Of a stretch of 48,908 nt of DNA, positions 32,231-38,562 are shown piece by piece; the stretch's first letter is position 1, and each line of letters begins with the position of its first letter. The notes below the pieces were generated by a model. The model ran no database searches. It saw only the letters and a list, made by a program, of their open reading frames with translations, and was not told the origin of the DNA. The position numbers and the translations under genes are program-made. The DNA is from a virus. The stretch lies in IMG/VR virus record IMGVR_UViG_3300033144_001121, positions 1 to 48,908 of that record; one strand, written 5' to 3'.

Positions 32231-32559
32231 CAGCGTCGCATCCGTTGAAGTACCGTGCTTATATCAGTGCAGGTACATCCTTTTGAAATGTACTTGATGT
32301 CCCTGCGGTGCTTTACATCGCTACGACACATCATCACGAGGTCTAGCTCGTTGCAGTAGGCGGCAGCATCGGCTAGTGCCCGCTTGAAGTTGATGCGAGC
32401 CTCGCGGCGCTCAACCTCAGTCCAGTCACCCGTTTGGAGTGCCTCCGCCTCCAGTTCTTCGAGTGTTGTACTGGCGCAACCACCCACAAACATGAGTATT
32501 ACGACCAGACACACAAGAATGCTGATCTTGATAAGAAGCTCTCTCGTTTGCCAGTTCAT
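32227..32559 (-). CDS. Second early lipoprotein
   Basis: 110 residues from ATG 32559 (RBS GGAGGT, TAATG overlap). Signal sequence LLIKISILVCLVVILMFVGGC with lipobox FVGGC (split LLIKISILVCLVVI / LMFVGGC). The mature part is helical with paired Cys (AAYCNELDLVMMC, GCTCTD). Candidate envelope or superinfection-exclusion factor, by analogy only. Confidence 0.6.
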   Translation of the reverse strand: MNWQTRELLIKISILVCLVVILMFVGGCASTTLEELEAEALQTGDWTEVERREARINFKRALADAAAYCNELDLVMMCRSDVKHRRDIKYISKGCTCTDISTVLQRMRRW

Positions 32560-32762
32560 TAGCAGGGTACCTCCACGTGTCCAACAGTGCGACACGGCAT
32601 GTTGTATGGCTCATGTGGGACATGGCTCATCAAGGCTATGATGATTCCCCAGCCCATTACCAGAATTGTTGTAGCTAGGGCTATAATAACTCGACGGTGC
32701 CTTTGGTCAAGGCTACAGTCACCCATATGTCTCTCACAGTCTTGGTCGTGTGTACATCTCAC
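32559..32762 (-). CDS. Small membrane protein (GTG start)
   Basis: 67 residues. GTG 32762 overlaps the stop of the gene before (GTGA), RBS AGGAGG. One membrane segment (VIIALATTILVMGWGIIIAL) with Cys/His on both sides. Next to the lipoprotein, so both may act in the envelope. Confidence 0.55.
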   Translation of the reverse strand: MRCTHDQDCERHMGDCSLDQRHRRVIIALATTILVMGWGIIIALMSHVPHEPYNMPCRTVGHVEVPC

Positions 32763-32929
32763 GACTCGTTTTCCTCCTCTGAGGCAGCCAACTCAGCGCG
32801 GCTCAGTATTTCGAGGCTCTTACTAACCTCGTGTAGTTGAGTGACAATGCGGCAAAGGGCGTCGATACGCGCCTCTGTTCGCTTGATACGGTCACAAACG
32901 ACCGTTTGTATCTGTCGCGTCGTATTCAT
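32759..32929 (-). CDS. 56-residue helical protein
   Basis: Read from the gap. ATG 32929 with GGGAGA upstream; stop overlaps the next GTG (GTGA). Heptad-like helix (RIDALCRIVTQLHEVSKSLE) with acidic tail, likely a coiled coil. Overlaps the upstream gene by 38 bases. Confidence 0.55.
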   Translation of the reverse strand: MNTTRQIQTVVCDRIKRTEARIDALCRIVTQLHEVSKSLEILSRAELAASEEENES

Positions 32930-33080
32930 ATTGATTGAGTCTCCCGGTTAAGCGGCTTGAACATGCCGCAATAGCTAATAGGGTCCTGCGCAAATAAGCG
33001 TCAACAGGGACGCCTGCACAGGTGGTGCGAGTACACTCTTTGCAGGGTGTCTCGCATGTATCGTATTTAGGGGCTGTCAT
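32892..33080 (-). CDS. Cys-rich small protein
   Basis: 62 residues, ATGA overlap. CETPCKECTRTTC provides four Cys in a row of CxxxCxxC(x4)C, a likely zinc site; a helical middle follows (AYLRRTLLAIAACSSRL). Unknown. Confidence 0.5.
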   Translation of the reverse strand: MTAPKYDTCETPCKECTRTTCAGVPVDAYLRRTLLAIAACSSRLTGRLNQYEYDATDTNGRL

Positions 33081-33253
33081 GGCGTTGCCTCACACATAGC
33101 GAGCATGAAGGCGCAAAGGGCAAGTCCGTAGACTACCAGAGTCTTTTGGTATCCACGGTCTGCGAGCCACCCAAACAGGTAGAATACACCTGCACAGATA
33201 AGGAACATAAGGAATGCTCCGCCCCATGTAAGTAGGAACTCAGTGTATGTCAT
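33077..33253 (-). CDS. Small two-helix membrane protein
   Basis: 58 residues from ATG 33253 (ATGA overlap). Two hydrophobic segments: FLLTWGGAFLMFLICAGVFY and LVVYGLALCAFMLAM, with a short basic turn (ADRGYQK). Inner membrane location likely. Confidence 0.55.
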   Translation of the reverse strand: MTYTEFLLTWGGAFLMFLICAGVFYLFGWLADRGYQKTLVVYGLALCAFMLAMCEATP

Positions 33254-33477
33254 AACCATGATCCGTGTCCCGTCCATACCTTGTCAACCAAATCCTGAGA
33301 GGGTAGGGAATGTACATGTACGCCAAACAACCTCAAGGCTGCCGCCTTGGTGGTTGCGTGTGCCGTGAGTATCCCATCAGTCACGGTGTGATGCTCCATT
33401 GTCTCATACTGGCCACGTTGAATACTTATGGCCCTCAAGAATGAGTCGCTGGAGAATACCAGTTTACGTTTGCTCAC
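33250..33477 (-). CDS. Hypothetical protein (GTG start)
   Basis: 75 residues, GTG 33477 overlapping the stop of the basic protein gene (GTGA), GGAGA upstream. Basic N-terminus, then HHTVTDGILTAHATTKAAAL and LPSQDLVDKVW. Unknown. Confidence 0.55.
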   Translation of the reverse strand: MSKRKLVFSSDSFLRAISIQRGQYETMEHHTVTDGILTAHATTKAAALRLFGVHVHSLPSQDLVDKVWTGHGSWL

Positions 33478-33608
33478 TTAGTGAGTCTCCTCAATTTACG
33501 GGTGCGAATGTACCCTGCATCCGTATGTTTTGTACGCTTTCGCGTACTCCGAGCGCGATTTGTTGTACCGCGCGTTTTACGCCTGTTACCGGCTACTCTC
33601 TTACTCAC
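33474..33608 (-). CDS. 44-residue very basic protein (GTG start)
   Basis: Read from the gap. GTG 33608 follows GGAGGATAAC; stop overlaps the next GTG. About 20 of 44 residues are Arg or Lys (MSKRVAGNRRKTRGTTNRAR, then TRKRTKHTDAGY and RTRKLRRLTK). Likely binds DNA or RNA, or the host polymerase. The imperfect palindrome at 33644-33658 is 36 bases upstream. Confidence 0.6.
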   Translation of the reverse strand: MSKRVAGNRRKTRGTTNRARSTRKRTKHTDAGYIRTRKLRRLTK

Positions 33609-33643
33609 GTTATCCTCCTAGTGGATACGGTGAATCTGGAAAC

Positions 33644-33658
33644 GTCACACGGTGTGAC
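33644..33658. promoter_or_regulatory. Palindromic operator-like site (one extra base)
   Basis: GTCACACGGTGTGAC inside GAAACGTCACACGGTGTGACGTTTTC, i.e. the 14-base palindrome with one added central G and longer flanking symmetry (ACGT on each side). Upstream of the small-gene run starting at 33608. Confidence 0.55.
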
Positions 33659-33693
33659 GTTTTCACATGCACAATGCCCGGACACACGAATGC

Positions 33694-33717
33694 CCCGGTG
33701 GGCCAAAGCCCACCGGG
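33694..33717 (-). terminator. Strong hairpin after early gene
   Basis: CCCGGTGGGC (33694-33703), four-base loop, GCCCACCGGG (33708-33717). Located 24 bases after the stop of the early gene at 33741. No T-run on the minus strand, so it may be a partial terminator or processing site. Confidence 0.5.
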
Positions 33718-33740
33718 TACCATGTTACCTTGCTACCGTT

Positions 33741-34520
33741 CTACCCTGTCGCAGCGGTATCGGCCTTTTCGTCATCTGGTTTCGTCGCCAATTCGAGCGC
33801 GGCCAGTTCAGCCGCCTCATCGCCAGCGGTCGCGGTCTTTTCTTCGTCCGCTTTCTTTTGAAGCTCGGCCTGCTCTTTGATCTGCTCAACAACGCTGGCC
33901 TGTGTCTCGGCCAGTACTGTCGTGAGATCGCCTACGAGCTTCGCGTCCTGCTGCTCCACAACCAAGTCCAAAAGCGTACTGAACTGTTCATGGCACAAGT
34001 CGATAGCATCCGCCATCGCCGCCTTGTCCGGGTATTTCGCCCGGTCGCGCTCGGCACGTTTCGCTTCGACCAGTTCCCGGCATTCCCGGTAACTGTCTTG
34101 CGGCTCAAGCTCGAACTCGATACAGCCTTTTGCAATGCTAATCACATTGCGGCCATATCCCGTCATAACAGCGGTCGCCGCGTTATCGCCCTTTGCCTCG
34201 CGCAGTTCTGCGAAGCGGTTACCAGCGGTGGCCAGTTCAAGGGCCAGCGGCTTAAACGAGTCACGCCAAGCGACCGTAACGGTATCAATATCAATACCAG
34301 TGTTATCCACCATGAAACGGTGCGCGAGCTTACAGATAGACAGCGCGGCGGTTTGCTTCTCAGCCTGCGATGTCTCGGCCTGCGTAGCTGTATCCCCAAT
34401 GATGCCCAATGCTTTCTTGAGCGCCGCTTTAGGGAACTTCTTACAACCCGCTTGATTTGCTTTGCCGATTGCAGCGTTAACGCCTGCTGCTACCTTGGTC
34501 TTACCTTTTGAGTTACTCAT
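33741..34520 (-). CDS. First early protein, unknown
   Basis: 259 residues; ATG 34520 with AGGAATAG upstream. Lys/Ala-rich helical start (MSNSKGKTKVAAGVN), then a core with FMVDNTGIDIDTVTVAWRDS and LCHEQFSTLLDLVVEQQDAK, and an acidic Ala/Glu tail (DEAAELAALELATKPDDEKA). Codons are richer in GCG/CGC than neighbours. First gene of the leftward unit and flanked by palindromic sites, so probably made at once after entry. Function unknown. Confidence 0.6.
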   Translation of the reverse strand: MSNSKGKTKVAAGVNAAIGKANQAGCKKFPKAALKKALGIIGDTATQAETSQAEKQTAALSICKLAHRFMVDNTGIDIDTVTVAWRDSFKPLALELATAGNRFAELREAKGDNAATAVMTGYGRNVISIAKGCIEFELEPQDSYRECRELVEAKRAERDRAKYPDKAAMADAIDLCHEQFSTLLDLVVEQQDAKLVGDLTTVLAETQASVVEQIKEQAELQKKADEEKTATAGDEAAELAALELATKPDDEKADTAATG

Positions 34521-34565
34521 AATTCTATTCCTGTAATTGAAGCGGTGGTGATGGGCAAACATGGC

Positions 34566-34579
34566 GTCACACGTGTGAC
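34566..34579. promoter_or_regulatory. Palindrome GTCACACGTGTGAC (operator-like)
   Basis: Perfect 14-base palindrome 46 bases upstream of the early gene at 34520. One of four exact copies in the window. Confidence 0.6.
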
Positions 34580-34656
34580 GTTTCCATCGCCGCTTAGATC
34601 AGATGCTCAGAATGAGCCTAGCTGTCTATCCGTTGGACCACCTAGCATTCAGCACG

Positions 34657-34708
34657 TGGCCCCGGTCGAACCGGGTTTGACCCGTCGGTGGCCCACACCG
34701 TGGGGCCA
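34657..34708. other. Cloverleaf-like nested stem-loops
   Basis: Outer stem TGGCCCC (34657-34663) with GGGGCCA (34702-34708) encloses three hairpins: GGTcgaACC (34664-34672), GGGTttgACCC (34673-34683) and CGGTGgcccaCACCG (34686-34700). Both strands can fold. Alternative pairings exist (CCCGGT/ACCGGG). Not a tRNA: loops are too short. Confidence 0.45.
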
Positions 34709-34764
34709 GTCGAACAACCAGTATGACAGATTGCGAGCCAGATAGCCAGCCCATCAGGGCCAAC

Positions 34765-34778
34765 GTCACACGTGTGAC
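34765..34778. promoter_or_regulatory. Palindrome GTCACACGTGTGAC (operator-like)
   Basis: Exact copy within ACGTCACACGTGTGACGG, 186 bases from the copy at 34566. Two sites this far apart could allow looping. Confidence 0.6.
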
Positions 34779-35042
34779 GGTGGTGATATTGGCATGATCC
34801 TTGCCCAGACCGAGCTTGTTACCGTGGGCAATAACCGTGCCAACTATGCCCGACAGCCGATCTATTTTTTATGATGCCTAGCTATGTCATACCCTGATCG
34901 TCTGTTAGGCAGGCATACAGGCCGCCTGCTGCCAATTGTATAATGTCCATGTATATCAACAGGTTATGGCCCATTGTTACACTGATGTATCGGACCATAT
35001 GTGGTGCTGTCCCCTACCACACACGCGCTCGCCCCACCATAC

Positions 35043-35112
35043 GTACATCTACCTATTGACAGCACCCAACCACTGGATGGATACACAGTAGGTACATCTA
35101 CCTATTGACAGC
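35043..35112 (+). promoter_or_regulatory. Tandem 21-base repeats with TTGACA
   Basis: GTACATCTACCTATTGACAGC at 35043-35063 and again at 35092-35112, 49 bases apart. Each carries TTGACA (35056-35061, 35105-35110), the ideal sigma-70 -35 box. The -10 candidates are weak (GATACA at 35080; none good for the second). The second copy also forms TAGGTA-CATC-TACCTA. Early host-polymerase promoters or initiator sites are both possible. Confidence 0.45.
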
Positions 35113-35149
35113 CCATGTTGGCACGCATCTTGTTGCAAATGCTAATCTA

Positions 35150-35168
35150 AATGAGAGTGATTCGCATT
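35150..35168. promoter_or_regulatory. Fur-box-like 19-mer
   Basis: AATGAGAGTGATTCGCATT differs at two places from the common Fur-box form AATGAGAATGATTCTCATT. It is 7/9 symmetric. It lies downstream of the TTGACA repeats. No iron gene is nearby. Confidence 0.35.
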
Positions 35169-35338
35169 CAGCTTCGGCAAGGACCATGCCAACTCGCAGA
35201 AATGTCAATGAAATCAATGACTTACGGCTGGCTGCATTATGTTAAGTCGTGGTTTGGGGGTGGGGGCCTGCATTATGTTAAATATGGCGGGGGGGTGGGT
35301 GGGGACCCTAACGAGTGAATCTGAGAGAAAGCCACTTT

Positions 35339-35371
35339 ACCCCTAGTTGACCCCTAAAATACCCCAAAAAG
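35339..35371. repeat. Three 11-base phased ACCCC iterons
   Basis: ACCCCTAGTTG, ACCCCTAAAAT, ACCCCAAAAAG begin at 35339, 35350 and 35361, an exact 11-base period (one helix turn). AT-rich sequence follows at 35480-35560. This is an origin- or activator-like layout. Confidence 0.45.
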
Positions 35372-35526
35372 TAGCCCGAAATGGGGTGGCTAATGAGCGA
35401 AGCGAAGCTCGGAGGAACGACGATAGCCCGGCCCTTTCGGGCCTACTGAGACCAAATGTGCATACTTTACAGGCAAACTACAGGAAATACTCACAATATA
35501 GTTAAAGGAAACTAAGAATCACCTCG

Positions 35527-35545
35527 CCCACGTGTTATATATATG
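35527..35545 (+). promoter_or_regulatory. Phage promoter for structural operon
   Basis: CCCACGTGTTATATATATG on the plus strand, sharing CACGTGTTATAT with three other sites. No gene lies between it and the first structural gene at 35792, leaving a leader of about 240 bases that contains strong stems. Confidence 0.6.
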
Positions 35546-35697
35546 TACATAGTACAAATAACTCTTAGTTAGCAAACCTACGTTGGTCATGGACTAGGAG
35601 TTAATTGGTTAGCTATGGTTTGGGTATGTCTAAGACCGGCTAACCTATAGTATTCACATAGAGCGAGCCCTACTTAGGGACCTCTCTTCAAAGGGGT

Positions 35698-35768
35698 AGA
35701 ACCCTCCGTCCATCCGGACATGGCCATTCGGCCATTAGATGCGGGAACCTGTGCCCCCTTCGGGTTCT
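35698..35768 (+). ncRNA. Structured leader RNA element
   Basis: Outer stem AGAACCC (35698-35704) with GGGTTCT (35762-35768). Inside are GTCC-ATCC-GGAC (35708-35719), ATGGCC-ATTC-GGCCAT (35720-35735) and GGG/CCC (35743-35757). The element ends 14 bases before the RBS (AAAGGAG) of the first structural gene. Could protect mRNA, be cut by RNase III or control translation. Confidence 0.5.
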
Positions 35769-35791
35769 TGCATCGCCTTCAAAGGAGCCAC

Positions 35792-36091
35792 ATGAACGAA
35801 GTTACCTACTTCTGGAGTGGAATCACCATAGGATTAGCCGGTGGCCTCATCTGTGGCCTGTGGGCTGGGGTGCAAGCCCTGTACTGGTACCAAGTGTACC
35901 GCATACGAAAGCAACTCGTACGGAACGGTGGAGACACCTCCAACTGGAATAACCCCGCACGGCTTCTACAGCAAGTAATTGTACACCCGACGGACTTTGG
36001 TAAGCTCCAATACCCGGATGGGAAGAAACCCTTTGGATTCGTCTATCTGGACGAGTTCTCCCAAGTAGTGGATTCCAGACCAAATGAGTAA
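35792..36091 (+). CDS. Membrane protein, first gene of rightward unit
   Basis: 99 residues from ATG 35792 (RBS AAAGGAG). One membrane segment (GITIGLAGGLICGLWAGVQA), then a basic stretch (YRIRKQLVRNGG) and a soluble C-terminus (KKPFGFVYLDEFSQVV). Overlaps the next gene by 8 bases. Unknown. Confidence 0.6.
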   Translation: MNEVTYFWSGITIGLAGGLICGLWAGVQALYWYQVYRIRKQLVRNGGDTSNWNNPARLLQQVIVHPTDFGKLQYPDGKKPFGFVYLDEFSQVVDSRPNE

Positions 36092-36482
36092 GAAAGCAAC
36101 ACAAGGACCAGCAAACACCTCACTCGCTGGACAACTGGCGCGGAATGCTGAGGGCCAGTATATAGAAGGCACTTCAGGCAATCCCGGAGGGAGGCCTAAG
36201 GGCTCCAAGAATAAAATCACGCTCCTTCGTATGAGCGCAGAGCAAGCATTCAGGGAGAGGAACCAAGATAGGCTGGACACCATACTGGACCTCATCCTTC
36301 AAGACGCCCTTGACGGGGATAAAGCTGCAAGGAAGATGGTGTTTGAGTCCATCGTCTCCAAGGCCAATGTCGCTGAAGACAAGAGCGCGGGCCAGAGACA
36401 ACAGATTACTGTACACAAGATGACCGTAAATAAAGGGGACAACGACGTTGATTCACAACCAGAGGACGAATCTCATGAGTAA
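36084..36482 (+). CDS. DUF5681-like protein, candidate small terminase subunit
   Basis: 132 residues. GTSGNPGGRPKGSKNK (29-44) is the DUF5681 signature of phage/prophage proteins next to packaging genes; a helical middle (FRERNQDRLDTILDLILQDA) and acidic tail follow. Small terminase is a reasonable guess by location and size, though the large subunit is 6 kb away. Confidence 0.5.
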   Translation: MSKKATQGPANTSLAGQLARNAEGQYIEGTSGNPGGRPKGSKNKITLLRMSAEQAFRERNQDRLDTILDLILQDALDGDKAARKMVFESIVSKANVAEDKSAGQRQQITVHKMTVNKGDNDVDSQPEDESHE

Positions 36483-36645
36483 CGAAGCCAATACTGGCAA
36501 GCAAGGCGGAGCCCCCGCAATCCCGAACAACTTCTCGGCGAAGAACAGCTTTGGAAACAAGACTGCGCCTAAGATTGGTAACGGGCAGGGCCTCCCTATC
36601 TCGCCAAACTCGCATAACCGCGGTAAGGACGGGACACAAGTCTAA
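36475..36645 (+). CDS. Small Asn/Gly-rich hypothetical protein
   Basis: 56 residues from ATG 36475, overlapping the previous gene's end by 8 bases. Asn/Gly/Lys/Pro-rich and probably disordered (NNFSAKNSFGNKTAPKIGNG). Unknown. Confidence 0.5.
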   Translation: MSNEANTGKQGGAPAIPNNFSAKNSFGNKTAPKIGNGQGLPISPNSHNRGKDGTQV

Positions 36646-36651
36646 CATCCG

Positions 36652-37503
36652 ATGAAGGTATCAGTCCATCTGAAACCCCACATGACCACTGTTAACGAGA
36701 GGTCGAACTGCTTAGGCAGACTTCTGAAGGACAGGGGACATGATGTAACATGGACTACACGGGATGTGGTTGTTCCTGACACGGAACTCACCCTCCAGAC
36801 CTGCTTCGCACCCTCCGTGGCCCTCAAATGGGCCATTGAGAACAAAGTTCCCTTCCTGATCATGGAGGCCCCGCACTTCCGGTCCTTCTATGACAAGAAC
36901 GTATCTGCGTCTTGGGGGTACAACGGATTGGCTGGGGGGTCATGGAGGACTCCTCCGCCCACAGAGCAACGACCTAAGCCAGAACTCCTGAAGATGAAGG
37001 GAGGGGGCAAGACCCTCATCATTGGGCAGAAGCCCACCGACATCTCTCTACGGGGGTCAGACCACACACAATGGCTCTTGGACCGCTTCGAGGAGTTCCC
37101 GGACGCCGACTTCCGGCCCCATCCCCTTATGGTGTGGCCCAGAGAGTGTCTGCCTCCTATTGAAGAAGCGCTGAAGGACTACGGGCGCGTCATCACATAC
37201 AACTCCACGGTAGGGCTGGATGCCACTATTGCGGGGTGTGAGGTCCGCATAGACGGCCCGTGCTCACTAGCTAGCAGGAAAGAGGGCGTATCACGCGAGG
37301 AATGGCTCCACGATCTCTCATGGTCACAAGCGAACTACACTGACTTTGAACTACTTGTGGATAACATTCTCGACGGACACGAAGAAGCCAGAGAACGAAT
37401 GGAAGCTGGATTACATGAACTAGCGCAGGTGAGACCAAATGGCCAAGCTATTCAACGGGAATACTATCGGGAAATCCCCCACGCTGACTGGGGAGTACTC
37501 TAA
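36652..37503 (+). CDS. Glycosyltransferase-like protein (KpsC/S-like)
   Basis: 283 residues. GRLLKDRGHDVTW near the N-terminus and VITYNSTVGLDATIAGCEV (about 181-199) match the GT-B-like capsule polysaccharide (KpsC/KpsS) family, where the second forms the nucleotide-sugar region. Target unknown: virion protein, DNA or host surface. Weak RBS. It leads the modification-type cassette. Confidence 0.45.
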   Translation: MKVSVHLKPHMTTVNERSNCLGRLLKDRGHDVTWTTRDVVVPDTELTLQTCFAPSVALKWAIENKVPFLIMEAPHFRSFYDKNVSASWGYNGLAGGSWRTPPPTEQRPKPELLKMKGGGKTLIIGQKPTDISLRGSDHTQWLLDRFEEFPDADFRPHPLMVWPRECLPPIEEALKDYGRVITYNSTVGLDATIAGCEVRIDGPCSLASRKEGVSREEWLHDLSWSQANYTDFELLVDNILDGHEEARERMEAGLHELAQVRPNGQAIQREYYREIPHADWGVL

Positions 37504-38044
37504 GGCTATCCAGCAGCACCACATTGACAGAGGTTATATGTGGGGCGCTTCAGCGATCAAGTACGCTGGTGCTGATGTCCTAAGGCTACTGGACGATAAG
37601 TATAAGACTTCTATAGTCACAGCCCTCGATTACGGTTGCGGGCAAGAGGCTATGAAGAAAGAGTTTCCCCAAACGAAGTGGACTGGATATGATCCGGGCA
37701 TTCCGGGGAAGACTGAGAAGCCTGAAGGTCAGTTTGACCTCGTTGTTTGCGTAGATGTCATGGAACACATAGAGCCTCAGTTCATCGAAACTGTACTCGA
37801 AGAGATAGCTGACTACGCCAAGATAGCCGCGTACCTCGACATAGCATGTACGACTTCCCACGATGAGTTCCGTAGTGGTCCTTGGGCGGGTCAAGAAGTA
37901 CATATCTCTCAGTACCCCGCCGACTGGTGGGAAGAGAAGGTCAGGGCTCTCCAGAACATGCACGTGCAGGAAACGACCTACTTGGGGCGACAGCTTCGCG
38001 GGGAGTGGCGCACTCGGTGTAAGTTCCTCCTTGAGAAGCTTTGA
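37439..38044 (+). CDS. Class I SAM methyltransferase
   Basis: 201 residues. TALDYGCGQE (61-70) is motif I for SAM; WTGYDPG holds motif II; FDLVVCVDVMEHI (99-111) is motif IV/post-I. RBS AGGTGAG; overlaps the previous gene by 65 bases. No DNA methylase catalytic motif (NPPY) is visible, so a small molecule, glycan or protein target is likelier. Confidence 0.7.
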   Translation: MAKLFNGNTIGKSPTLTGEYSKAIQQHHIDRGYMWGASAIKYAGADVLRLLDDKYKTSIVTALDYGCGQEAMKKEFPQTKWTGYDPGIPGKTEKPEGQFDLVVCVDVMEHIEPQFIETVLEEIADYAKIAAYLDIACTTSHDEFRSGPWAGQEVHISQYPADWWEEKVRALQNMHVQETTYLGRQLRGEWRTRCKFLLEKL

Positions 38045-38562
38045 ACATCAGACACACCAACGTCTTGGTAGCCGACATCGTGGGGTTCATACGACGTAAC
38101 CCCCAAGCTATCGAGGGCTACGAAGCCGGACCCTTTGGGTGGCGAGTTCGGCTGGACATGACTAAACACAACAAGCCGGTGTTCAGGAAGGCTCTCCAAG
38201 AGAGTATCCAGAAGAACGGCATACGCAACCCCTTACTGGGGTGGTGCTTCAAAGAGGGGCTGTTCATAGCCTTCGGTGCCGGGCGGCTCAAGGCCGCTAA
38301 GGAAGCCGGACTAACAGAAGTACCGATGATCGTCAACGATTTCACAGGGGAGTACAAAGAGGCAGAACTGGTGACACCAGAGAACTTCGCCGACTTCTTT
38401 ACAGACGTGCCCCTGACCTACGAGTTCAACCAACAGGGCTTTACGTACCACTACAACCTGACACCATCGACAAGGGTTGTACATGACCCCGGTGCTACAG
38501 CATGGTACGAGGGCGATGTAAGTGACTTTTACGACGAATTTCCATATTTGAGGGGAGCATGA
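38041..38562 (+). CDS. ParB-like domain protein, copy 1 (TTG start)
   Basis: 173 residues. The ParB/Srx-like N-domain core is KNGIRNPLLGWCF (58-70), FGAGRLKAAKEAG (78-90) and VPMIVNDF. TTG 38041 overlaps the methyltransferase stop (TTGA); alignment to the paralog at 39037 supports this start. Similar residues and order through FFTDVPLTYEF and the end (DEFPYL). A nuclease or ATP/CTP-dependent function is possible but not shown. Confidence 0.6.
   Translation: MNIRHTNVLVADIVGFIRRNPQAIEGYEAGPFGWRVRLDMTKHNKPVFRKALQESIQKNGIRNPLLGWCFKEGLFIAFGAGRLKAAKEAGLTEVPMIVNDFTGEYKEAELVTPENFADFFTDVPLTYEFNQQGFTYHYNLTPSTRVVHDPGATAWYEGDVSDFYDEFPYLRGA

Larger units (their letters stand above)
34521..35791. other. 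Gene-free divergent control region
   Basis: About 1.27 kb without a convincing gene. From left to right: palindrome 34566-34579; tRNA-like fragment 34598-34650 (not a tRNA); cloverleaf-like fold 34657-34708; palindrome 34765-34778; stem TTGCCCA/TGGGCAA near 34801-34832; GC-rich inverted repeat near 34908-34933; TTGACA repeats 35043-35112; Fur-box-like site 35150-35168; CTGCATTATGTTAA repeats and G-runs 35232-35304; three ACCCC iterons 35339-35371; hairpin GGCCC/GGGCC 35430-35443; phage promoter 35527-35545; stem GGTTAGC/GCTAACC 35607-35645; structured leader 35698-35768. Likely holds the early promoters and possibly the origin. Confidence 0.7.

Noticed and set aside
34598-34650. tRNA-like stretch (minus strand GGTCCAACGGATAGAC resembles a D-arm)
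   Set aside because: No proper anticodon arm (the GCTCA/TGAGC stem leaves a three-base loop), no T-arm or acceptor stem. Could be a decayed tRNA fragment, but not callable.
34545-34745. Plus-strand open frame in the control region
   Set aside because: Pro/Arg-rich composition, no RBS, and it runs through palindrome and stem structures.
13235-35791. Integrase, lysogeny repressor or phage RNA polymerase
   Set aside because: No recombinase, CI-like or single-subunit polymerase pattern was found in any frame; the phage appears lytic and relies on host polymerase plus its sigma factor.
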